DNA of 12,570 bases, taken from JBHIAG01 sp046758465. Its GTDB lineage: Bacteria > Acidobacteriota > Terriglobia > Acidiferrales > 2-02-FULL-67-57. The translations under genes and the position numbers were made by a program. How positions within the stretch are numbered: the stretch's first letter is position 1; every line of letters starts with the position of its first letter. The notes beneath the pieces are model-generated. The model had not been told where the DNA came from and made no database searches. It saw only the letters and a list, made by a program, of their open reading frames with translations. Below are positions 7,148-12,570 of this stretch, in pieces. Location: the NCBI GenBank assembly GCA_046758465.1, contig JBHIAG010000065.1, positions 1 to 12,570 on the forward strand, given 5' to 3'.

Positions 7148-7233
7148 CCCTTCGACCAAGCTCGGGGCGAGCGGGGCCAGTCCGTGATTCGTGGCTCGTG
7201 ACCCCTCGACTCCGCTCAGGACAAGCCTGGGGG
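7148..7233 (+). repeat. Two degenerate copies of a TTCGACNNNGCTC-type intergenic repeat with a heptamer tract between them
   Basis: Copy 1 at 7148-7176 (CCCTTCGACCAAGCTCGGGG...) and copy 2 at 7202-7233 (CCCCTCGACTCCGCTCAGG...) belong to a repeat type common between genes of environmental bacteria; spurious translations of it read LRSGQAW or ACPERSRG. Between them, 7183-7203 holds three heptamers, CGTGATT, CGTGGCT and CGTGACC. The tract fills most of the divergent mqnE/iron-operon spacer and encodes nothing credible. Confidence 0.7.
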
Positions 7234-7267
7234 CGCGGTGCTGATGCTGAGCGATCTGTGTGCGGAG

Positions 7268-7296
7268 TTGACACCCTCGGGGTTTCCCTCTAGACT
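7268..7296 (+). promoter_or_regulatory. Sigma-70-type promoter of the iron-transport operon
   Basis: TTGACA at 7268-7273 is a perfect -35 hexamer. A 17-base spacer follows, then TAGACT at 7291-7296 as the -10 (4 of 6 matches). Transcription would start near 7303, leaving a leader of about 63 bases before the FTR1 start codon. The large palindrome at 7303-7331 begins almost exactly at the predicted start site, so a bound protein would block initiation or early elongation. Confidence 0.72.
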
Positions 7297-7302
7297 GAGG
7301 AG

Positions 7303-7331
7303 GGTCAGTTGCAACTTAGTTGCAACGGACC
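7303..7331. promoter_or_regulatory. Operator-like palindrome, probably a metalloregulator box
   Basis: The core GTTGCAACTTAGTTGCAAC at 7308-7326 is a perfect 9-1-9 palindrome of 19 bp, the size and symmetry of DtxR/IdeR and Fur boxes. Flanks GGTC (7303-7306) and GACC (7328-7331) extend the symmetry to 29 bp with a single mismatched pair (7307/7327). It sits directly downstream of the operon's -10 element. The sequence is not the classical DtxR or Fur consensus. The regulator is unknown; the DtxR-like domain fused to the operon's own ATPase is an obvious candidate, as is a Fur homologue elsewhere in the genome. Confidence 0.7.
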
Positions 7332-7365
7332 CGAACGCGACCCCGTGAGGTAACTGGCTGCCACG

Positions 7366-8628
7366 ATGCTCTCGGCTTTTATCATCGCGCTCCGGGAAGG
7401 CGTCGAGGCCGCACTCGTCGTCGGCATCGTGCTGGTCTATCTCCGAAAAATCGCACGGCCGGACCTGGAACGCCCGGTCTGGTTCGGAGTGGCTGCTGCC
7501 CTTCTGGCCAGCGGGGTACTGGCAGTTGCGCTCGTACGCTTCGCCTGGAACCAGGAGACACTGGAAGGTTTTTTGCTCCTAGTGGCCGCTCTCTTGCTCG
7601 TCACCATGATTGTCTGGATGCAGCGCGTGGCGCGCCACCTGCGCCGCAACATTGAGCACCGCGTCGAGCATCTCACCGGGACTTCGCGCTTTGCCGCCCT
7701 CGGCCTGTTTCTCTTCGTGTTCGCAATGGTGCTGCGCGAGGGGGTCGAGACGGTGCTGATGCTGGGCGCGGTCTCGGTCAGCAGTGAAGGACTGCTCCTG
7801 CTGATGGGTTTGGTGCTGGGGTTGGCGATTGCCGTGGGCCTGGGCGTCTTCTTCTTCAAGGGCGTGCTGCCGGTTCGCCTCGACCGCTTTTTCCATGTCA
7901 CCAGCGTCATTCTTATCATTATTGCCATCCAGCTCACGCTCACTGGCGTGCATGAACTTTCCGAGGCGATGATCATCCCCTCCGGGCCGCGCCTGATGAG
8001 CCTGCTCGGGCCCATCGTGCGCAACGACGTCTTCTTCCTCGTCGCCATCCTGGGGGCGGCCGGCTGGCTGGTGGCGCGCGAACTGCTGGCGCGACGCCAG
8101 GCGGCGCTCGCGTTGAGGGGACTGAAAGAAGCCGAGCAGCGACGCCAGCGCTGGCGGCAACGCCAGCAGCGCCGCTGGATGACGGCCGCCGCCGTGACCT
8201 CCTTGAGCGTGGTGCTCATCCTCACCGCCGAATATGTCTATGCCCGAACCGAGCAGGCGCTGAGTCCTGCCCGCGCGGTGGGCCCGGTGGGCGAGTTCAT
8301 CCGCATCCCGGTGAGCGAGGTCGCCGACGGCAACCTGCACCGCTATAGCTGGACCACGAACGGCGTCACCATACGCTTCATCGTCATCCGCCAGCCCGAC
8401 GGCTCGCTGGCCACTGCCCTCGACGCCTGCCAGATTTGCGGCATCGCGGGCTATTACCAGCGTGGGGGAAACGTCATCTGCAAGAACTGCGCTGCTGTTA
8501 TCTACATCCCTTCGATTGGGCAGCCGGGAGGCTGCAACCCGATTCCGCTCGACTCGCGCATCGAAGGCGATACACTCCTGATCCGGGCCCACGACCTCAG
8601 TGCCATGAGCTCTCCGTTCCGGCACTAA
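7366..8628 (+). CDS. FTR1-family iron permease fused to FtrD-like (DUF2318) cysteine domain
   Basis: A 420-residue inner-membrane protein. Residues 1-240 are an FTR1/EfeU-type iron permease with about seven membrane spans and two REXXE iron-binding motifs, REGVE at 10-14 and REGVE at 124-128, each within a hydrophobic helix. A very basic linker (241-271, rich in Arg and Gln) leads to a further span at 272-289. The rest, 300-420, matches the FtrD-like DUF2318 domain: C355-x2-C358, C372-x2-C375, then GQPGGCNPIPL with C390, a set thought to hold an Fe-S or other metal centre outside the membrane. The domain probably handles electrons or iron for the permease. ATG 7366 gives the usual MLSAFIIALREG start; GAGGT lies a slightly long 14 bases upstream. 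First gene of the operon, 9 bases before the next. No p19 partner is present. Confidence 0.92.
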   Translation: MLSAFIIALREGVEAALVVGIVLVYLRKIARPDLERPVWFGVAAALLASGVLAVALVRFAWNQETLEGFLLLVAALLLVTMIVWMQRVARHLRRNIEHRVEHLTGTSRFAALGLFLFVFAMVLREGVETVLMLGAVSVSSEGLLLLMGLVLGLAIAVGLGVFFFKGVLPVRLDRFFHVTSVILIIIAIQLTLTGVHELSEAMIIPSGPRLMSLLGPIVRNDVFFLVAILGAAGWLVARELLARRQAALALRGLKEAEQRRQRWRQRQQRRWMTAAAVTSLSVVLILTAEYVYARTEQALSPARAVGPVGEFIRIPVSEVADGNLHRYSWTTNGVTIRFIVIRQPDGSLATALDACQICGIAGYYQRGGNVICKNCAAVIYIPSIGQPGGCNPIPLDSRIEGDTLLIRAHDLSAMSSPFRH

Positions 8629-8637
8629 CGAACTCCG

Positions 8638-9921
8638 ATGTTTCTTCGCTGGCTCCACGCCTCACTCAAAAAGGGCCAGCGCCGCCTCCTGCTCGCAGTG
8701 GCGGCGCTGGCACTGGGCACCGGGGTCGCTGCGGCCGCGCTGAGCGTCGCACTCGATGTGGGCGACAAGCTGGCCCGCGAGCTGCGCTCCTTCGGCGCCA
8801 ACATCCTGGTCCTCCCCAAGGCTGACACCCTACCGGTCGAAATTGGCGGGGCTGACTTGCGCCCGCTGAGTGAGGGGAGTTTCCTCCGCGAGGACGACTT
8901 GCCGCAGCTCAAGAAGATTTTCTGGCGCCACCACATCCTGGCGCTGGTGCCCTATCTTTACCAGCGCGCGCGCCTGGCCGACCCCGCAGAGCGGGGCCGC
9001 GTCGATCTCATCGGCACCTGGTTTGAGAAGCGGCTTGCGCTCGACGACGGCACCAGCTTTGTCACCGGCCTGCGGCGCGTGCATCCCGGCTGGCAGCTCG
9101 ACGGTGAGCTGCCCGGCGACACCGCCGCACCTGAAGCCCTGCTCGGTGCCGCCATTGCCACTCGCCTAGGCGCGCGGCGCGGAAGCGAGTTGGGGGTGGA
9201 ACTCCCCGGGCGCGGCACCGAGCGGCTGCGTGTTCGGGGCGTGCTCACCACCGGCGGGCCGGAAGACGAGCAGGTCTTTGTTCCGCTGGCCTGGCTGCAA
9301 CGCCTGACCGGACGCCCGGGCGCGCTGCGGCGGGTCGAGGTGAGCGCGCTCGTCACCCCCGACGACCCGCTGGCGCGGCGCGACCCGCGGGCGATGACGC
9401 CGGCGGAATACGACCGCTGGTATTGCACGCCCTATGTGAGCTCTATCGCCCACCAGATTGAGGAGGCGCTGCCAGACACCGAAGCGCGCGTCGTCCGCCG
9501 GGTGGCGCAGGCCGAGAGTGCGCTGCTCAACCGCATCGAGCGCTTGATGGCACTCGTCAGCCTGGCGGCGCTGGTGGCGGCGGCGCTGGTGATGATGAGC
9601 AGCATGCGGGCCGCGATCGTCGAGCGGCGGCGCGAAATCGCTCTGATGAAGGCCCTCGGTGCCGGGGGTCTGACCCTTGACGGTTTCTTCTTAAGCGAGG
9701 CGGCGCTCCTGGGGCTGCTGGGCGGTTTGCTCGGTTACGGATTGGGCGTCGGCGGCGCCGAGTTGATCGCGCGGGGTGTGTTTGGCGCCGGCGTGACGCC
9801 GAAGCCGTTACTCGTTCCGCTGGTTGTGGCGCTGGGGGTCCTGGTGGCGCTGGTGGGAACAATCCTGCCGTTGCGGCAACTCCGCCGGTATCACCCAGCG
9901 ACGATTTTGAAGGAGAAGTAG
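8638..9921 (+). CDS. FtsX/MacB-type ABC transporter permease 1 of iron operon
   Basis: A 427-residue inner-membrane protein with an N-terminal span (about 17-38), a large periplasmic MacB-type domain (about 40-300), then an FtsX domain with three spans near 303-321, 353-376 and 390-411. ERRREIALMKALGAG at 329-343 is the cytoplasmic coupling segment of FtsX-type permeases that contacts the ATPase. It ends PATILKEK. Such permeases usually do not move substrate through the membrane but transmit ATP-driven movement to the periplasm. It is a paralogue of the next gene, sharing GAN(I/L)LV, PYLY, GTW, GVL-TGG-ED and the coupling segment. It is about 54 residues longer, mainly from an extra loop near 240-270 containing RWYCTPYVSS with a single cysteine, C263. 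The ribosome binding site is weak. The next gene follows after 1 base. Confidence 0.9.
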   Translation: MFLRWLHASLKKGQRRLLLAVAALALGTGVAAAALSVALDVGDKLARELRSFGANILVLPKADTLPVEIGGADLRPLSEGSFLREDDLPQLKKIFWRHHILALVPYLYQRARLADPAERGRVDLIGTWFEKRLALDDGTSFVTGLRRVHPGWQLDGELPGDTAAPEALLGAAIATRLGARRGSELGVELPGRGTERLRVRGVLTTGGPEDEQVFVPLAWLQRLTGRPGALRRVEVSALVTPDDPLARRDPRAMTPAEYDRWYCTPYVSSIAHQIEEALPDTEARVVRRVAQAESALLNRIERLMALVSLAALVAAALVMMSSMRAAIVERRREIALMKALGAGGLTLDGFFLSEAALLGLLGGLLGYGLGVGGAELIARGVFGAGVTPKPLLVPLVVALGVLVALVGTILPLRQLRRYHPATILKEK

Positions 9922-9922
9922 C

Positions 9923-11044
9923 GTGTTTTGGCGGCTGGTGCGGCGGTCCTTCTGGCAAAGTCAGCGACGCACCCGGGTGGCGCTGGCCGCCTTGACCCTG
10001 GCGGCAACTTTGACGGCGGCCTTGCTGAACCTCTATTTCGACGCGCGAGGCAAACTGGGCGCGGAGTTTCGTCGCTATGGCGCCAACCTGCTGGTGACAC
10101 CGGCAGCCACACCCACCGGCGGCGACCTGCTCGATGAAACCCTGGTGCAGGCGCTTGCCGCCGCGGCACCCGGACGTGTGTCTCAGGCCTTGCCCTACCT
10201 CTACGCCGTAACGCAGCTCGAGGGCCAGAGCGTGGTGCTGGCGGGCACGTGGCTCGATCAGGCAACCGACCTGCGGGCAACGGCCGAGCTGCGCGGCCGG
10301 TGGATTGACAACCGGAGAGATGTAACCCACTGCCTGGTCGGCGCTGCGGTCGCCACGCACTTCGGGCTCACGCCCGGCAGTCGCCTTGAGGTCGACTACC
10401 GTGGCCGGCAACGGCAACTCCAGGTGGCGGGGGTGCTGCGCACGGGCGGGCAGGAGGACAGCCAGATTTTGGTCAACCTACTGGTGGCGCAGGAGCTGGC
10501 GGAAGCGCCTGACAAAGCGAGCGTGCTGCTGGTGCGCGCCGAAGGTCAGCCGGGAGAACTCGGCGCGCTGGCCCGCGAACTCACCGCGCGTTTCCCGGGC
10601 ATAACCGTCAAACCCCTGCGGGAGATTGCCGAAAGCGAAGTGCGTGTCCTCGCGCGCATTCGCGGAATGCTCTGGGCCACCACGGCGGTGGTATTGCTTC
10701 TTGCAGCCCTCTCGGTGCTGGCAACCATGATGGGACTCGCCGCCGAGCGCCGCCGCGAGATCGGGCTCATCAAGGCACTCGGCGGCTCCGGACGCCAGAT
10801 CAGCCAGTTGTTTCTGGTGGAAGCCGCGCTGGGAGCGCTGGCTGCGGGGGTTGTGGGTGCCAGCGTGGGCATCGGGGTGTCGCGCTGGCTGGGCCAGCAG
10901 ATTTTCGCCAGCGCAGTCCAACTCCGCTGGATGACTTTCCCCGCGGCCGTGGGAATCGCGCTGGTGGTGGCCCTCGCGGGTACATTGCTGGCGCTACGGC
11001 TGGCCGGGCGGGCCGAGCCAGCGGCGATTTTGCGGGAAGAATAA
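9923..11044 (+). CDS. FtsX/MacB-type ABC transporter permease 2 of iron operon
   Basis: A 373-residue inner-membrane protein built like its upstream paralogue: an N-terminal span at about 18-37, a periplasmic domain at about 40-245, and three further spans near 251-270, 296-317 and 337-360. The coupling motif ERRREIGLIKALGGSG lies at 275-290 and the C-terminus is PAAILREE. It starts with GTG one base after the upstream stop, with AGGAG seven bases before it inside the preceding gene, so translation is probably coupled. With permease 1 it likely forms a heterodimer driven by the downstream ATPase. A single periplasmic cysteine is present at C137 (VTHCLVGAA). The same pairing of two such permeases with FTR1 and DUF2318 functions occurs in the Campylobacter p19-type locus; the exact transported or moved species is not settled by sequence. 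Confidence 0.9.
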   Translation: MFWRLVRRSFWQSQRRTRVALAALTLAATLTAALLNLYFDARGKLGAEFRRYGANLLVTPAATPTGGDLLDETLVQALAAAAPGRVSQALPYLYAVTQLEGQSVVLAGTWLDQATDLRATAELRGRWIDNRRDVTHCLVGAAVATHFGLTPGSRLEVDYRGRQRQLQVAGVLRTGGQEDSQILVNLLVAQELAEAPDKASVLLVRAEGQPGELGALARELTARFPGITVKPLREIAESEVRVLARIRGMLWATTAVVLLLAALSVLATMMGLAAERRREIGLIKALGGSGRQISQLFLVEAALGALAAGVVGASVGIGVSRWLGQQIFASAVQLRWMTFPAAVGIALVVALAGTLLALRLAGRAEPAAILREE

Positions 11045-11047
11045 TAG

Positions 11048-12121
11048 ATGAGCCTGGTTGAAGTCGAAAATTTAACCAAGCGCTACACGCCGGACGTCGT
11101 GGCGCTCGACGCCGTCAGCTTGGCAGTCGAGGCGGGCGAGTGGGTAGCTGTCACCGGGCCTTCGGGCTCAGGCAAAACTACCCTGGTCAACCTGCTGGGC
11201 GCTCTGGACACGCCCACGGGGGGCCAGGTGCGCGTGGCGGGCACCGACCTCGCCCGGCTGAGCGGCGAAGAGCAGAACCGCTTCCGGGCCGAGCAGGTCG
11301 GCTTTGTGTTCCAGCAATTTCATCTTGTGCCCTACCTGACCGCACTCGAAAACGTCATGCTGGCGCAATACTTCCACAGCATGACCGACGAAGCCCAGGT
11401 GCGGGCGGCGCTCGAGCGCGTAGGCCTGGGGCAGCGGCTCGGCCATCGGCCGGCCGAGTTGAGCGCAGGCGAGCAGCAACGCGTTTGCATCGCGCGGGCG
11501 TTGATCAACCAGCCGAAGCTCATCCTGGCCGATGAACCCACGGGGAACCTCGACGAACAGAACGAAGCCATCGTGATGCAGCTCTTCCATCAACTGCACC
11601 GGCAGGGGCACACGCTCGTCATCGTGACGCACGACCCCACCATCGCGCGTCTCGCCGACCGCCGCATCGAATTGCAGCACGGCCGCGTGGTCGAAATCTC
11701 GCTGCCGTGCCGGGAAGAAGACGAGCACTTCGACCATCTGCTCGAGCAGATCTGGGTGCTTGAAGAAGATGCCCAGGCTACCGACAGCGGGCGGCTCGCG
11801 CTGGCGGGTGTCATCGACATCGCGACGCTGGTGGGCCGGATGGTGGACCGCGGACTGGTCAGCGTCACGGACGGCGCGCTGCGAATGACACTAGCCGGGC
11901 AAGAGCGTGCGCGTTCTGTCATGCGCCGCCACCGCCTCGCGGAACGGCTCTTCTTCGATACCTTCGAAGTCGAAGACCGCGAAGCTGAATCCACTGCCTG
12001 CCAGTTCGAACACATCTTGAGCGCGCAGGTAACTGACAAGATTTGCAGCTTCTTGGGCCATCCCGCCACCTGCCCCCACGGCAAGCCGATACCGCCGGGA
12101 AGCTGCTGCCCTGGGCGCTGA
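11048..12121 (+). CDS. ABC transporter ATPase fused to a DtxR/MntR-like metalloregulator domain
   Basis: A 357-residue cytoplasmic protein. Residues 1-220 are a complete LolD/MacB-class ABC ATPase: Walker A GPSGSGKTT (37-45), Q-loop FVFQQF, signature LSAGEQQR (138-145), Walker B LILADEP with E163, D-loop GNLD and switch H195. Residues 222-357 resemble a whole two-domain DtxR/MntR-family regulator: a winged-helix-like part (about 228-283, HLLEQIWVLEE to LRMTLAGQ), then the metal/dimer domain VMRRHRLAERLFFD, ACQFEHILS and CPHGKPIPPG. Candidate metal ligands are H230, H295, E299, C318, E321 and H322. The SH3-like third domain of DtxR is absent. The ORF is continuous across the join, with no second start that would suggest two genes read together. 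The start ATG 11048 lies 3 bases after the permease stop, with GGGAAG upstream. Probably the iron-sensing motor of the operon. Confidence 0.92.
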   Translation: MSLVEVENLTKRYTPDVVALDAVSLAVEAGEWVAVTGPSGSGKTTLVNLLGALDTPTGGQVRVAGTDLARLSGEEQNRFRAEQVGFVFQQFHLVPYLTALENVMLAQYFHSMTDEAQVRAALERVGLGQRLGHRPAELSAGEQQRVCIARALINQPKLILADEPTGNLDEQNEAIVMQLFHQLHRQGHTLVIVTHDPTIARLADRRIELQHGRVVEISLPCREEDEHFDHLLEQIWVLEEDAQATDSGRLALAGVIDIATLVGRMVDRGLVSVTDGALRMTLAGQERARSVMRRHRLAERLFFDTFEVEDREAESTACQFEHILSAQVTDKICSFLGHPATCPHGKPIPPGSCCPGR

Positions 12122-12133
12122 ACCTGTTCTCTG

Positions 12134-12172
12134 GGGCCGCGCCCTGGCCGCGGGCGGGCCCGGTTCCATTTT
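12134..12172 (+). terminator. Possible intrinsic terminator of the iron operon
   Basis: GGGCC (12134-12138) pairs with GGCCC (12157-12161), and CGCCC (12140-12144) pairs with GGGCG (12152-12156), giving a 10-bp GC stem with one bulged base and a 7-base loop. TTTT follows at 12169-12172, separated by a few bases. It lies 13 bases after the stop codon of the last operon gene. The short, displaced T-run makes this only a moderate candidate. Confidence 0.4.
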
Positions 12173-12190
12173 GGGAAGGTTTCTCAAGAA

Positions 12191-12217
12191 GTTCACCATG
12201 TTCATCCTGTTCACGGT
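12191..12217 (+). repeat. Nonamer tandem tract (GTTCACCAT / GTTCATCCT / GTTCACGGT)
   Basis: Three adjacent 9-base units beginning GTTCA lie downstream of the operon. The GTTCATCCT unit is of a type that recurs between genes in environmental bacterial genomes. No coding or obvious regulatory role is visible. Confidence 0.6.
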
Positions 12218-12281
12218 TATTAGACGGGCGGGAGGCAATCGGCTAGGCTGGTGGGGAAAGGAGGGCTGGGAAGGAGGTTGA

Positions 12282-12320
12282 AGAGAAACATGAGAGAAAC
12301 ATGGCGAGAAACTAGTTTCT
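12282..12320 (+). repeat. 11-bp tandem repeat ending in a 14-bp palindrome
   Basis: AGAGAAACATG occurs twice in exact tandem (12282-12292, 12293-12303), followed by a diverged third unit GCGAGAAACTA (12304-12314). The third unit runs into the perfect palindrome AGAAACTAGTTTCT (12307-12320). The period is about one DNA helical turn, so the GAGAAAC elements face the same side of the helix. No gene start follows within the window, so any regulatory role is unproven. Confidence 0.6.
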
Positions 12321-12570
12321 TTGGGCTAACGCATTGCGGATGAACGAGTTACCAGGGCTCGGGTTACTACAACCCCCCCCCGGAGGGTGGGCCGCACAAG
12401 GGTGCAGAGGCACGCGTCCCCACCCGCCGCCAGGGCGGCTACTCACCCAATGCGCCATTCGGGTGGTTACGTACGGGTGTCTGCGGCAGGCCCGTACGGG
12501 CCCTACCAAGCCCGTACCCACCAAAAAAGCGCGGTGAGTTTTCGGGGGTAGTGTTCTGAGTAGACAGGGT

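Larger units (their letters stand above)
12122..12570. other. Gene-free spacer at the right end of the window
   Basis: About 450 bases with no convincing coding region on either strand. Short open frames here lack ribosome binding sites and translate to Pro/Gly/Arg-rich sequence. The spacer holds the possible terminator, a nonamer tract (12191-12217), an 11-bp tandem tract with a palindrome (12282-12320), a run of nine C (12373-12381), and a perfect 14-bp palindrome GGCCCGTACGGGCC (12489-12502) followed by a half-related GCCCGTACCC. No tRNA or recognisable RNA gene was seen. Confidence 0.6.

Noticed and set aside
7579..8658. A 359-codon minus-strand frame opposite the FTR1 gene
   Set aside because: The plus strand has two REXXE motifs and the DUF2318 cysteines; the antisense product is a His/Gln/Asp-rich shadow.
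12373..12381. Run of nine C as a phase-variation tract
   Set aside because: It lies in gene-free sequence with no promoter or ORF that slippage would switch; it may also be a sequencing-sensitive homopolymer.
12334..12537. Short frames on both strands (67 and 70 codons) at the right end
   Set aside because: No ribosome binding site, Pro/Gly/Arg-rich low-complexity translation, and the DNA is palindrome- and repeat-rich spacer.

Overview
The window is GC-rich, tightly packed bacterial DNA from a Gram-negative organism: it encodes two outer-membrane beta-barrel proteins, a signal-peptide-bearing peptidase and a futalosine-pathway menaquinone enzyme. The short periodic intergenic repeats (GGATGAACACGGAT-type, CTCGACTCCGCTCAGG-type and others), together with the gene content, recall Acidobacteriota. 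That assignment is an inference from pattern memory, not a search result.

Layout. Positions 1-1274 (minus): exported M24 Xaa-Pro aminopeptidase, cut by the window edge just before its C-terminus. 1326-2972 (minus): processive, membrane-bound family-2 glycosyltransferase of the cellulose synthase/glucomannan synthase type. 2987-4348 (plus): polytopic GT-C-type mannosyltransferase-like protein, starting only 14 bases from the divergent family-2 gene. 4349-4496: convergent spacer with an inverted pair of decamer repeats and a small palindrome. 4497-5162 and 5206-5796 (minus): two diverged tandem copies of a small outer-membrane beta-barrel protein. 5902-7050 (minus): aminodeoxyfutalosine synthase MqnE (menaquinone biosynthesis). 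7051-7365: divergent regulatory region with degenerate repeats, a good sigma-70-type promoter (TTGACA-17-TAGACT) and a near-perfect 29-bp palindrome immediately downstream of it. 7366-12121 (plus): a four-gene operon with gaps of 9, 1 and 3 bases. 12122-12570: no convincing gene; a possible terminator, three kinds of short repeats and a palindrome.

The four-gene operon is the most interesting part. It encodes an FTR1-type iron permease fused to an FtrD-like (DUF2318) cysteine domain, two paralogous FtsX/MacB-type ABC permeases, and an ABC ATPase. The same set of functions occurs in the Campylobacter p19-type iron uptake locus, but no p19 gene is present here. The ATPase carries a C-terminal extension of about 136 residues that reads as a complete two-domain DtxR/MntR-family metalloregulator, with a winged-helix-like part, the RRHRLAER segment, a C-x2-EH metal motif and the CPHGxPIP tail. 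A transporter motor is therefore fused to an iron-sensor module, and the operon has a 19-bp 9-1-9 palindrome, the size of a DtxR or Fur box, at its predicted transcription start. My reading is a self-regulating iron-import system in which metal sensing acts on transcription, on the ATPase, or on both. The domain calls are strong; the regulatory mechanism is inferred.
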